Part shown: positions 23,153 through 35,025 of the stretch, piece by piece
How the letters are laid out: each line of letters begins with the position of its first letter
Numbering within the stretch: position 1 is the stretch's first letter
NCBI RefSeq assembly: GCF_001625195.1
Contig: NC_054390.1
Location: 6,111,222 to 6,175,221, forward strand
DNA: 64,000 nt
Direction of reading: 5' to 3'
DNA from: Drechmeria coniospora
Taxonomy: Eukaryota; Ascomycota; Sordariomycetes; Hypocreales; Ophiocordycipitaceae
Made by a program: the position numbers and the translations under genes
Notes under the pieces: model-generated
Database searches by the model: none
Told to the model about the DNA's origin: nothing
The model's input: only the letters and a program-made list of their open reading frames with translations

Positions 23153-24384
23153 ATGCATGCTCCCACCTGCGCCACTTCTTTGCCATCCTCATGCTCGTCC
23201 TCGTCACGGGAGAGGTGCACTTCAAGGCCAACATCCTCTTGCCGATCAGCACGGCTGCCGCCTCTGCTCCGGGTACGCCTGCCGCTCGTCGTGCTAGCCA
23301 TCGTCGCAACCTTTGGCACTGCCGTCCTGGCCCTGTCCGAAGATGCCTATCCCCCTCAAATTACTGCGCCGTCGTCGTATGACGACTCGAAGCCCGTCTT
23401 GTTGGTGGATGACCGGCCGTTGCTCTCGAAGCCAAAGCCAATCGGCCACGAGGAGTTGAAGCGACTGGAACAGAGAGATGAGACGCAGTCCAGCTCGTCC
23501 GATGCACAAATATCCGTGCAGAACTCGGTGGCACCCTCGACGGCCAGCTCGGCACAATCAACCCTTCCCTCTCCTTTCGATGACTCGGTCGCGTCCGACT
23601 TCAAAGCCTCGGCCAGCGACATCAAGTGCCCCACCTTTATGACGAACCTGCTGGCGGATCCCAAGTTCAAGAGCTGCTATCCCATATCGATGCTCATGCA
23701 GGTAAGCTTGCGGAACCCCGGGCCCGCAACGCCCGAGGCCCGAAATGCGGGACGACACAGGCGCTGGCTGACACGCGAGCTCGCTAGACATCGACGGGCT
23801 TTTTCAACGCGCAAAAGAAGCTCGTCAGCATCGTGAGTGTCCTCGACGCGACCTGCAAAGCCGACGTCAACTCCTGTGCCGACTTTCTCAACTCGGCCGC
23901 CCAGAACCTCACGCAAGAGGGCAACTGCAAGGTCGAGATCGACCAGCGGATGCCGACGGTTGTCCAGGCATGGCGTGGCCTGAGGACGTACAAGCTGCTG
24001 TACCAGTCGACCTGCTTGAAGAACTCCACCACGGGCTCGTACTGCTACGCCGACGCCGTCACCAACACAGCCGTGCCTTCGGACGCATACCTATACTTCC
24101 TGCCGTATGGCCTCGCGCTGCCGAACAGCTCGACGCCATCGTGCAGCTGGTGCAACCAAGAGACCATGGCCATGTATCATTCGGCCTCGGCCGACCGATC
24201 AAACTTCATCGCCGGATCGTACGAGGTCGCCGCGAAGCAGATCAACAATAAATGCGGCGAGACTTTTTCGGAAGCGACGCTGCCCGACGCCGAGAGCGGC
24301 GCTGGCACGACGTCGGTGCCTCCGCACCTAACCCTCCTGGCGAGCGCGTCCATTGCCGCCCTCTTCCTCGGCTTCGTCCTATAA
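23153..24384 (+). CDS. DUF7729-like GPI-anchored cell-surface protein
   Basis: Two exons, 23153-23701 and 23788-24384, encode 381 residues. A hydrophobic segment at ~40-60 (LPLVVLAIVATFGTAVLAL) acts as signal peptide or anchor, followed by a Ser-rich stretch. The Cys-rich core runs from CPTFMTNLLADPKFKSCYPI across the splice into TSTGFFNAQKKL, and on to SVLDATC, YKLLYQSTCLKN, SYCYADAVTN, CSWCNQETMAMY and CGETF. This pattern I recognise as the fungal DUF7729 family. The protein ends in a 20-residue hydrophobic tail after AESGAGTTS, a typical GPI-addition signal, so it probably sits on the plasma membrane or wall. Molecular role is unknown. The ~39 residues before the hydrophobic core are long for a signal peptide, so the true start could differ, perhaps through an upstream exon. 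Confidence 0.78.
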
Positions 24385-27300
24385 AGGTGTCATCTCTGCA
24401 CTCCTGGTCGCCGAAGCGCCCCATGCACACGCACCGAGGGCCCTCTGTCGACGTTACGACTTCTTCGTTTTCTCTTTCCATTTTCACCTCGGTGATGCTT
24501 TCTTGTTCCTATCACATCTTTCGGGGAGGGGTAGACATCCTCAGGCGCGACGACGAGGGATTGTCGGTTATGCATGCGATGGCTTTTGTTCCGTCTCCTC
24601 ATCAACTAGACCGTCCGTCACCCGCGCGCTCGCGCATGCACATACACCAACACATATAACACTCACACATATGACAACTCACACATATAGATCGATGGCT
24701 TATCTTTTGCCGTTTTCTTTTGGGAATCAGCGCTGGAGTCTTGGGGAAAAGTTTGGACCAGGGACCTGGATGAAGTTAGAGGAGCGGATACTTGGAATTT
24801 GGAACAGACAAGTATTGATGGCGTCGGGTCCTGGGGAAGGTCAGATATGCAGCACCATGACTGGGGCGTATTTCTCAATGCCATCCGTAAGCTGCGGTTC
24901 ATGGAGTTGGGTGTTCTTGGGGTTCGATTTTTGGAAGAGGAAAAATCCAAGTCGGTATCCCTGTTTGTCAGAATAGCAAGGCAGCGGAACTGGTCCGACG
25001 GCTCGTTCCATACATAATGTCAATATCTGATCGCTGTTCGCAGCCCTCGCAGCCCAGCTCGGTCAAGCATTTCTCACATGTGCCACACTTGTCCGCTCGT
25101 CCCTCTCGGATGCGGTGTGAAGGAATGGAGATGATGTAAGAGAGGAGACATTCCACCAATGGCAGAATCGCCCTCTCGACTGTTCGTCATGCTCGAGTCG
25201 TGGCCAGCCTGATTTGTGCTACCGAGTTGAAAGGATGGGAGGATGTACCAAGCATCGAATCTCGGCGTTCTCCATCACGAGAATGTCTTTGCGAGCGTGG
25301 GCCTGGCTTCAGCAGCTTGCCATCATGTCGAATGTCGGAGCATATGACGAAAAAAAAAGAGATTGTCTCAGAAGCAGAACGACAGGTCAAGCGGCGAACC
25401 ATTCCGAACGGTTTTTCGAACATCCATACAGGCGAACAATGCGTCGAGGAAGCGAAGCATTCCACACGACGGAGGCTTCGTAGAAGGCTCGAGAATCACA
25501 GCTAATTGGAGATTGCGTTGGGTCTGTTTGTCAGTTCGAGTTGGAATGCGTGGCTGAAGACAAAACTCGACGAGGCCGTGCGCTTGTACACGTAGTTGTA
25601 AGTAGTTGTACGGTGGCCTTGCATTGGTACCTGGCACATGTAGGGTAAGCACGACTGAGTCATCGAAGTTGCCACGCTCGCACCCACGTTGTCGGCGGCA
25701 CCCCTTCTCGTATCACGGCCGAGACATGGTTCGAACAGTGAGGTGATGGTGGGTGCATGTGGGAGTGATGTGATGCGACAATGGGGGCCAGGCAGCATGC
25801 AGGAGAGAGAAGGGGGGGGGGGAGGAGAAGGGATACGGGAGGAGGGGGAATTGATCGACAGGTACGCGACCAATTGCAGCATCAACCCAAGGCCAATTGT
25901 GAACGCCGCAATACTACTCGTAATATATGCTTGCAAGGACACGACATGCAGATATGTGTACCCGTATGTGCCCGTACTCATTGTGACCTGTTTCTTTGTT
26001 GCGAAGGAAGGAAGCCTGTACGAAGTTGGTGGGCGGCGGAAACCAAAGCACTTGATAGCAACAGAGATACAGAGCTGGTGATTGGTATTGGTGACAAGAC
26101 AATTGACCAGCCAAGGATGAAGATGCAAGCCGCTGGGTCGACATCTACACTTGTGCTTCACACGGGCCTACCGTACTGATAACCATCACTATGAATGTAG
26201 GTAGGCCTGTGGTTGGGCAACATTGGATCATGCACGGCAGGGACGAGACCTACGAGGAGGTCTGGAAATGCCAAAACCGATGGGTTGTCGGGGATGGATG
26301 CTGCGCATCGCATGGTGCGTCTAGGGTGGCATGGGATTCATCGGGGTTGGTTACTATTCAAAGGATTCCGCAGTAAGCATGCATGCATGCATGTAGATGT
26401 ACTATAATATCGTGGCGACGAGCAGATGGCAGTCATCAAATCGGTCGAATGATGCACTTGGCAGATAAAAGGCGAGATGAAGCAAGTTGAGCCAGGCGAT
26501 GATGCAAATGAGGACGAGACCCTAGCGAATCAATTACGCCCTCGTGCTCATGACCGAGCCATGCAGCGGCTACTGAGGTCGAGACCACTCCCTCCCCTTC
26601 TTTTCCATCGGGAGGATGAATGAATCCGAAATCCTGGTGGCCGGAGACGTACAAGTATGAGCCAAGACCTGCATCGACGTCACAGCCCGCCATCGGACCA
26701 ATCCATGAGCAGCAGGCACCGCACAGCAAGAGGAAGCAGGAGCAACACTACGGAACGATAGATGGACTCCTACTCCGCGTAATGAGTACATATTCCCATT
26801 ATTACATCTTCGCACCTTGACACCTTGACTTGCGGTGGTTGCACACACATGCTTGCCACCGAGCAGGTGTGAGCAGCAAGCGTGTGTGCCACGTAATTAC
26901 CCAGTACGGAGTAGGAGTATGATTGTAGCAGTCGTGCAACAGCACACATGGTGCAGAATGGCACGCGTGCCCGATGAGTCGTTGCCACTGGCCAGGACTA
27001 TTCTGGGAATGACATGGCCGCATTTTCATCCCGGTCAAACGCTGTTGAGAGCGGAAACCTGGCTATTGGACTGTGCAAGGCAGTGTCTCCGGGAACCCCT
27101 GCCGACGCATGTCGATATATTGCACCGAGTTTGGTGCAGAAGGTGAACACGAACTCATGCACGGTAGGTACTTGCACGGAGCTCTCGAGGCACGGAGCAC
27201 TTGCATGTAAGTACCTGTACTCCGTGCAACGTACGTGTTGTGTATGCATGCACCATTACATGCAAGTACCTACTACCTACAAGTAACTCAACCGACAGTC

Positions 27301-28142
27301 GGCGGCGAGGCGCTGCGAGACGGAGGCAGGTAGGGAGCCTATGGGTAATGCCGACTAATGCTCCTGCAGGAATGTCGAATCCGACTTCCTACCTGTAGCA
27401 CCAGCAGCCGTCATGTCCCAGTTGCCTACCCCCGGACGATGACGCGATTTGCCCAACGCCCTGCTTTCTTGACCGGGTACCACGCCACATGCGAGCGGAA
27501 CAATGGATCGCCTTTTTCTGGTCGGCCGGACATGGATGTGCACTCGAGTCCATGCAAGTGTACCGTACCATGGACAGAGACGAGGACCTGTCCTTCACAT
27601 GGACAGGTGCAGTCCTTACAGGTTCAGGCATGTGCGGCAAGCAAAACGTCGGCTGGCGATTCCGGATCGGCCAATGAGACGACAGGTTTCCTGGACATGG
27701 GAAGGGCGATGGCGTTATTGTCCCACTTTGGTGTCTGACATGGGCCTTTGCGAGGACGCATGATGGGCTTCCAACGCAGTCCAGCATATCGGTGCTTGCT
27801 TTTCCCAGGCGACCTCGCAGCGTTGAAGTCGCAAGGTGCTGTGCATGCACATGCTCGCTCTGTCGACAGCCTGATTGTGACAGGTACATACGAGCTCAAG
27901 CTCGTACATGCACTCCCTACGTAGTAGGCGCATACCGAGTACACGTAGGTCGGTAAGTAGTACAAGTATGTACTTAGGTGCGTAGAGTACTTTCTGTTCG
28001 CACATGCAAGTACAGTGCAGGCGTGTCCTCACCACCGCAAGCACGATAAATGAGCATGGAACCCTTAGGAAACGCAAAAGGGTTCGGAAGTTGCTACAGG
28101 ACTGTACTTACAGCACATGTACATGTAGGTATATGGGCAGCG

Positions 28143-28173
28143 TCGTGTCGTGTCGTGTCGTGTCGTGTCGCGT
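28143..28173. repeat. TCGTG pentamer tandem array
   Basis: Five exact TCGTG units then TCGCG and TCGC. A related array lies 2.3 kb downstream. Confidence 0.9.
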
Positions 28174-29340
28174 CGCAGACTTGGGCGCCGTTTGATATCT
28201 TCGTGACTCGTGAACAAGTCAGCGTCCTCCGGGCAGGAAGCGAGTGGGTGCGGTGGATCGACAGGCACGGCGGATAACGAGTCACGAGCACGAGTCGCAG
28301 CTTCATTTCCGCCTTGAATGTTTGTTTCGAATGCGAACAACGCCTGCGGCTGACCTTGAAGCTGCCGCCATTGTACTGTAGGTGTGCGTGCCCGTTTGGT
28401 TTGTATTTTACTTGTAATACGGAGTACTTGTAGGTGTACTCCGTAGTTGTACGCGCATGTCCCTCTCCATGCATGGGTATGAACAGTATGAACAGGTGTA
28501 CTTACCGTACTTACATGTACGGAGTAATTACTCCGTCCGCACAAGCACGTAAGATATTATTACTCCGTATTGATTGAATGTAAGTAAGTGTAGGTAAGTA
28601 CAACTACTTCGCAAGCACAGTAATTACTTGTACTTACTTACATGAAGCTCGTGGTAGCCGTTGGTGGGTACTACTGTACATCAAGTACCTGTGGTACTTG
28701 TATGTCGACGTACGAGGCCAGTGCCACACATGCGTGTTGCTATTTGTCGTTGCAAGTACTTGCTCACCGTAGCTACCTAGTACTAACGTACAAGTACTAT
28801 ACTGTGCTTGCATTGCACCGCAGCGGTGGCAACAGTACCAGCCAGCTACCTAGTACCTACTTACCACACCACAGTAGTTTTCGTACCAAGGAACCTACAG
28901 TATGTATGGAGCGCAGTAGCAATACTGCAGGTCCCCATGAGTAAAGGTAATTATCGTTAGGTCGGCAGGAGGAGGTCCAGACGAGTACGAGTGCAGTGCT
29001 TACGGGAATGAAGCTCCTCTGTCGACAAGAGGTGGAATATTGGCGTTAGACCGTTCGTTAGTTCCTTCGTTCGCTCGGTTCCAGCGGGTAGGCGCTGCCA
29101 GTTCTGTTGGCAATGGCCCTAAACGAGCAGGGGCGAGCGAGAGCAAACCGCAAGTAATACGCCTTGGAGTGCAAGCAAGGAAGCGAATGATAAGGCGCAA
29201 CCAACACTGGCCCAGCTCGACGTACCGCCGCCCTGCCGAGCAAAACTGGACTGACTTTCTGAGACACGTCTCTCTATCCTTGCCTCCTAGTCAGCACGTC
29301 GCAGCGACTAGAAACGATCGGCCCCGTTGCTGACTGGGCC

Positions 29341-29395
29341 ATCAGCCATCAGCCATCAGCCCCGAAAGCCTCGAAAAGCCTCGAAAAGCACGGAA
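29341..29395. repeat. Compound tandem repeats ATCAGCC and CTCGAAAAG
   Basis: Three units of ATCAGCC followed by repeated GAAA(A)GCCTC units. All three minus-strand frames are open over the adjoining ~400 bases, which reflects base composition and not coding. Confidence 0.75.
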
Positions 29396-30475
29396 AGCCG
29401 GTGCCAGCGTGGGGACATGGACGTACTTGTACTCGAATGTGGACCGCACCAACGCGAAGGCTCGCACCACCGCCGCTTGGACGGCAACCTGCAGTCTGCA
29501 GCCATCGACTCTGCCTGATGCGGCATCCCTGGCGGCCAGGTGGTCGTGGCAGGCTCTGGCGGATGCTCGCACCGCACCGACGGTTGACCATCCTCTTCGG
29601 ACGAACAGAGATGACGACGGGGACGGGACGGCATGGGAATGGCAAGGGAAGGGGATGGGACTGGCATGGGGCCGAGAGCGGATGTGACGCAGCGCTGCAG
29701 GGTGCCGTGACAGCCTGGACAAAATCCGAAAGGGAAAAAAAGCAAGCAAACGACATCGGCGCCGGCCACGTTGGAGACACAGGACGGCCTGATGGTTCAG
29801 TTTAGCATGCAGCCACGCGTTGCATATCCCCTCCGGAACGGCAGGCAGGCAGGCAGCCTGAGCGACGGGTTTCGGTCACGGTTCACGCGCGAGCCTCTGT
29901 CCGTCGGTACCTCAATGGCCTGCTGATGCTGTCGGCGATGCTGTCGGCATAACTCTTCTGCCTCCGGCCGTCGTCGGTTTCCTCGGCGTACTAGCACGGA
30001 GAGCTCTCATGTCGACGTCAGGCGGACCGACGGCGACCCGCCGACGCGATGATTTCAGGCGAGGACTCGAGACGAAGGGAGTGCATATACACGGACGAGC
30101 ACGGAACGAGCACTGGCACGGTGCGGTACACGCACTGCGAGCATGGGCACTTGTACACATGCGGACCCCTTCGGACGAGGAGGAGTCCATTTTTACGGTA
30201 CACCTGCGCATAAACATTCGAATGAGTCGGGCTCGTTCGCCTGTGGGGATGGCGGCCTGCAGTCGGCGGCCAGCCATACCTTGGTACAAGGTTAGTGCTG
30301 TCTGTTGGTAAGTACTTACTTGCACCTACAGGCAGCGCAGGACTCGTCGGAGATGCTCATGAGCATACTCGTACAGAATTACTCTGTTCGATGCAATTAC
30401 GGAGTATACGCAGCATCCGTCTGGACGCGCGCGAGGATGCGCTCACACTCAAAGGCAGGCGACGCCGAATCCGTC

Positions 30476-30508
30476 TTGTGTCGTGTCGTGTCGTGTCATG
30501 TCGTGTCG
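30476..30508. repeat. Second TCGTG pentamer array
   Basis: About six units with variants TTGTG and TCATG, in the same orientation as the array at 28143. Confidence 0.85.
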
Positions 30509-32211
30509 GACCGACGTTCAACCATACAGCTCGACCTGCTTCGTAGTGGGACATGCTACGATGCGCCCACGGTACCCGGCACGAGTGCTGGCCGCCGGCA
30601 CATGGACCTCATGAACCTTGGGTGGGTGGTGCGGACGGTGGATGGATTCCGAAAAAGTCAATCAAGAAGGGGGGTGGGTGCCCAGCAGAACGAGACCGAG
30701 AGCCGGTCACCCGTTCGAGCCCGGCCAAGGACGTGAGCAGATATTCACCCTCGCCCACCCGCGTGGCTGGTCCTACCTGTTCGGTTGGTTGCCTTGCTCG
30801 TCCTGTTCTGCTCACGCGTCGGGATCTTCCACAGGACCGGACCACAGCAAGTCCACACACCCACAGCGGGAGGCCGCTGGACTGTGGACAGGGGTCTGCC
30901 GCCAGAGGAGTTGGGTGAATGAGATCAGTCATATATTTCTTGTTACGTGCTCCGGACGGCCCCAGACTTTCCACACACTCGATTACTCATGTACAAGCAA
31001 GTACAGTACTTGCTTGCTCTGTTGGGGTCGGGAAGCAGGCTTCGCCAGCATCGTCGACGACGCTGAACAATAACAAGGCAGCCGTCGCAGCGCCCGCCGC
31101 GCAGAGACGTCGTCCCTCGGTGCCTCCTCCGACCTGTCCGCCCCGACCACTCCGTCCGTCGCCTGCGGCCGAACGTGCCGCCCTTCTTCGGCCCCGACTT
31201 CTCTTCCGTCCGTCTCCCCTCCCCCCTTCCCCTCCCTCCCCCGGCCATTTCCTTTGCTTTGCCAGGCGCCCGGTGGCCGGGACCGAGAAACGTGGCGCGC
31301 CTCAACCCCGGGCCCCAACCGTCCAGCTCAGTCGACGGTTTTTCGAGGGAGTGATCGTCCACTCGTCGGCCCTTGGCACGATCCTCGCTCCAGCCCTGCC
31401 GTCCGCCCTAGTCGTCCAGTTGCCCGTGCGGACGACGGAGGATCCGAGCAGGACGACGCCGAGCATTGCCTCTGCCCATCTCGTTCCGCCAGCGTCGACC
31501 GAGGCGCAAGGGATGTGCCCGTCCGCTCTCGCGCTGTCCGCCTCTCCGTCATCGTCATCGTCATCGTCATCGTCTCTCTGACTGTCACGAAGAGCCCCGT
31601 CACCACTCGCCCGCCCGACTTCGGACTGGCCTGCCCGAAGCTGGACCGTCGCGCTCGTATCGCAACCGGGGCATCTCAGACATCTGGACCGCCTCTGACT
31701 GCCGAGCTTGCTTCCTTTGTTTTTCGATATTCGAACCCCCCCCGAGCTCTGCCGTCGAAGCCAGAATTTCTCAGAGGCCGTCGACCGCTACACCCGGTGC
31801 CGCCCTGCCAGTCTTGGGCCGCCCACCGTAACCGTCGCCGACCTGCCCATCCGACGGCGTCGCTGGCTTCGAGTTGACCTGCAAGGTAAAGACGAGACCA
31901 GACACCGCCACGGCCCCGACGCTCACGAACGGCCTCCGTTCGACTCGACTCCCCAGCACAGCACCTCATCCACATCCCCAACTATCCACCGCATCCCATC
32001 CCCATCCCCGTCCCCGTCCCCGTGCTCGCCCTTGGCATCCTCCCCCGGTGCCGTCCCCCCGCTCCCGTGCCCAACACCGATGCTATATTTGCGGAGTGCC
32101 CATGCAGCGGAATTGCTCCGTTCAGATGGAAGTCCTCGCCCAAGGGTACTCTGACCGTCTCGTGCTCGCCCTGTTCACCTACCGCACGCTCGGCAGGCGA
32201 CAGCACTGACC

Positions 32212-33717
32212 ATGTCTTCCCATTCAGGGCGCCGTCCGCACATGATAAATGCCAGCAGCCAAGCGCCCAGGATCCCATCTCCCATGTCTTCCTCGGCCAT
32301 CAAGATCGAGCCTCGTGCGCAGGCGGGCTTCGAGGCCATGTCACTTCCCTACAACAACGAATGGGCCCCCGACCACCGCCACCGCCAGTACCAGTACCAC
32401 CATCCTCCGCACGGCTCGCACCACCCTCATCCCGCCGACCCGAGCCAGCCTGGCCCCTCCCCTGGCCCTCGACTGCCTTCTCCGGGGAGCCTCATCACCG
32501 GCGCCCCCATCGCCCTGCCTCCTCAACCCCCCTCGCCGTCGCCGTCGACGCCTCAGCTTCAGCATCGACCGAGCGCCAGCGCCTCGCCTCACGGAGCCCG
32601 TCGTCCCTCCTTTCCACCCCAGAACGCCAACGCTGCCTTTGCCGGTCAAGGCCGGGACGTGGCATCCCAGCACGGCGGCCACACCCCCTCGCACGGCCTC
32701 CAAGGGGCCTACATCCCCCCGCCTGCCGCCGCCGGCGCTGGATTCAGCGGCCCCCACGACGCACGCTTGTTTCAAGGACGGCCACCAACGACGTCACCAC
32801 GTCCCGACGTCCGGACGCCGTCACGCCGAGATAGGACCGCTTCCAGAACCGACCTGCCGTCGCTGGACGAACGACCTGGCCGGCCGCAGACATCATCATC
32901 ATCGTCATCCGCTCCCCCTCCGCCGCCGCCGCCGAACCAAGGGCAGCAGCCGCATCCGCCCCCGAAAGCGCCCGCCAGCAGTCGACAGCCGGCCGATTGG
33001 TCGCCCATACCGGGAATGCCGAACCTCGTCGGCGCCGGCCGGGCGCAAGCCCTGAGCGACATCAAGTTTCGCTTGACGCTGCGGCAACAGCCGAAGGCGG
33101 CGCGTGCCTGCGGCTTCGGCGACAGGGACAGGCGCGTCATCGACCCGCCTCCCATCGTCCAGCTCATCGTCGAAAGCCCGCACATGACGGAGGAGGAGAT
33201 CCGGTCGTACCTGCGCTTCGAGAGCTACGTCATGAACTGCTCCATATGCGACGAGACGGGAACGCGCGACGCGTCCTTCATGCCGGAAGAGTACCAGCAC
33301 CAGCGCCGGCTCATGGGCTCCCTCGTCGGCACCCCCTTCGTCGGCCAGGACGAGCACGGCGAGGAGGGATGCTTCTTCTGCTTCTCGGACCTGTCGTGCC
33401 GCACGCCCGGTTCCTTCCGTCTCAAGTTTACCCTCATCATGATCGATCCTTTGCGGGCGGGCGTCATCCGTCACTTTCCCATGCTCACCGAGATTACGAG
33501 CGACGTCTTTCACGTCTACAGCGCCAAGGAGTTTCCGGGCATGGTTGCCAGCAGCAGCTTGGCCAAGAAGCTCAAGGAGCAAGGCTGCATCATCTCCATC
33601 AAGAAGGGCAACGAAAGGGCCAAGAACGCTCGGAGCCAAGACGACGTCTCCGACATGGACGACGACGACGGGGAAACGACGCAGGGCCAGCGGAAACGAC
33701 GCATACTGGGGGACTGA
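32212..33717 (+). CDS. velC: Velvet-family transcriptional regulator, VelC-like
   Basis: Single exon, 501 residues. The N-terminal ~280 residues are Pro-, Ser- and His-rich and probably disordered. The velvet domain occupies ~284-464 near the C-terminus: FRLTLRQQPKAARACGFGD, DRRVIDPPPIVQLIVE, YVMNCSICDE, GCFFCFSDLSCRTPGSFRLKF and VFHVYSAKEFPGM. A contiguous velvet domain placed C-terminally after a long disordered region fits VelC. VelB has an insertion inside the domain, VosA has it N-terminal, and VeA is longer with a PEST tail. The C-terminal KRRILGD could contribute a nuclear signal. Velvet proteins bind DNA as homo- or heterodimers and coordinate sporulation, sexual development and secondary metabolism. 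The assignment to VelC versus other velvets is from layout and recalled motifs. It is unusually isolated from other genes. Confidence 0.85.
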   Translation: MSSHSGRRPHMINASSQAPRIPSPMSSSAIKIEPRAQAGFEAMSLPYNNEWAPDHRHRQYQYHHPPHGSHHPHPADPSQPGPSPGPRLPSPGSLITGAPIALPPQPPSPSPSTPQLQHRPSASASPHGARRPSFPPQNANAAFAGQGRDVASQHGGHTPSHGLQGAYIPPPAAAGAGFSGPHDARLFQGRPPTTSPRPDVRTPSRRDRTASRTDLPSLDERPGRPQTSSSSSSAPPPPPPPNQGQQPHPPPKAPASSRQPADWSPIPGMPNLVGAGRAQALSDIKFRLTLRQQPKAARACGFGDRDRRVIDPPPIVQLIVESPHMTEEEIRSYLRFESYVMNCSICDETGTRDASFMPEEYQHQRRLMGSLVGTPFVGQDEHGEEGCFFCFSDLSCRTPGSFRLKFTLIMIDPLRAGVIRHFPMLTEITSDVFHVYSAKEFPGMVASSSLAKKLKEQGCIISIKKGNERAKNARSQDDVSDMDDDDGETTQGQRKRRILGD

Positions 33718-34582
33718 GCGACGGGTCATCCGGCGAGGGTGACGTCCAGTGACTTGGTGACGAATAATGATTTCCCGCCGCGGAATGGGCGTTGGGGCGG
33801 CCTGGTCTGGTCCGGTGGTCTAGATGAACAAGATACGACGCCAAACGATGGCGTGGAATAATGAAAGAGGCGGGGGTGCCCGCATCTCGTCCGTGGGCGC
33901 TACGTTGCATCGTCTGTCTTGCACAAGGGAGACATCTATCCCAGGCGCTGTTTTTATGATTTTCCTGTTCCCGAGCGTCTTGCCTCGGCGCCGGAAGAAA
34001 GAAGGATCCTGAATACTACTACTGCCTCGTCGGCCTAGGGTTTTTGCTTGACCACGATTTCGTCGCAGTCGAGCGCTGGGAGGCTACCGTCCCGGGCGAG
34101 GACCCCACCACCCAACATTCGGAGGGCGCTCTACTTGTAGTTGAAAGCCACGGAGCATCTGCGCGACGGAATCATGCTCTCTGCTCAGCGGTGCCTGCCT
34201 TGTCCACGTTCCCGGCTGCCCGTGTTCAGGCCGTACGCCTTTGTAACCAGACTCGGGAACGGTTTGCCACGTCGTGCCGACGATGGTGTGAACTTGGCCG
34301 TCGACGATGTCGCCATGAAAACGAGAAGCACGAGCAAACCGAATGGAATGTAGTCCGTCCTCGTTTCCACCTTCCGCCGCGTCCTGCACGACCAGCGCCA
34401 GCCGCTCCCGGATGCCGCTGAGAAATGACCGATCTACGAAGGGCATGTCGTGCGACTACGATGGCGCGTCGCCTGTGAAGGAGCATGGATTGAACAAACT
34501 GGGCGAAAGGTCAACTCTTTTTCGTTTGGTCGGGATCCCGCGCCGTGGCTGCAGGTGCCAGCCGTGAAAATACGGATAGGAG

Positions 34583-34598
34583 TACTCCGTACGGAGTA
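34583..34598. repeat. Perfect 16-bp palindrome made of two inverted 9-mers
   Basis: TACTCCGTACGGAGTA equals its own reverse complement. The identical palindrome recurs at 60394-60409. Confidence 0.95.
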
Positions 34599-35009
34599 CT
34601 GTAGAGCAGGCTGTTTCGGATGACGATGGTAGCGACACCTGTTCTGCCGAAAGAATGAGCATCGGCACCGACGACGAAAACCTACCATGGCGTGGGATGC
34701 ACTCCCGCTTCGCACCGGCAGCAACGTCGAGATACGGCGAGGCTGGTCGACCATGCGTGAGAGACAATCGACGAGGTGAGAAGATGAGATGGAAGGATCC
34801 AACGGGCGAGGGAGGACGCGTTCGGCATGGCGAGCGGAAGAATGAATGCAGAGGGGGAAAACGCATGGGTTCGGTGAGGGGCGTGGCCGTCTGTACACTA
34901 CACGTACGACGGACTAATTTCATTACCAGCGTATTTGCCCCAACTCTGGCAGGTGGTGGAGGAAGGGCAAAAGGGGCCATGTGTCAGGACATTGTAATCA
35001 CTCCCGTAG

Positions 35010-35025
35010 TACTCCGTACTCCGTA
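35010..35025. repeat. Direct doublet of the dispersed 9-mer
   Basis: TACTCCGTACTCCGTA: two copies 7 bp apart, the same doublet as at 12729 on the opposite strand. Confidence 0.9.

Larger units (their letters stand above)
24385..32211. other. 7.8 kb gene-free region upstream of the velvet gene
   Basis: Many overlapping frames on all strands, none with a recognisable domain or plausible splice pattern. It contains repeat-rich DNA at 26.8-28.9 kb with six 9-mers between 26905 and 30398 (26905, 28418, 28437, 28518, 28561, 30398), two TCGTG arrays, and other simple repeats. From about 31.08 kb to the ATG at 32212 the + strand is strongly pyrimidine-rich (for example CCCATCCCCGTCCCCGTCCC near 31.99 kb and a CGTCAT repeat at 31547-31573), consistent with a long 5' leader of the velvet gene. 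Confidence 0.55.

Noticed and set aside
25502..26161. 219-codon minus-strand frame with one hydrophobic segment
   Set aside because: No family resemblance; composition changes abruptly and a G homopolymer encodes its Pro run.
29342..29780. Three simultaneously open minus-strand frames
   Set aside because: Simultaneous openness in all frames reflects stop-poor composition and tandem repeats, not coding.
24385..32211. Transposon relic in the large gene-free region
   Set aside because: No transposase, reverse transcriptase or integrase fragments, no long terminal or inverted repeats noticed, and no strong C-to-T (RIP-like) AT enrichment by eye.
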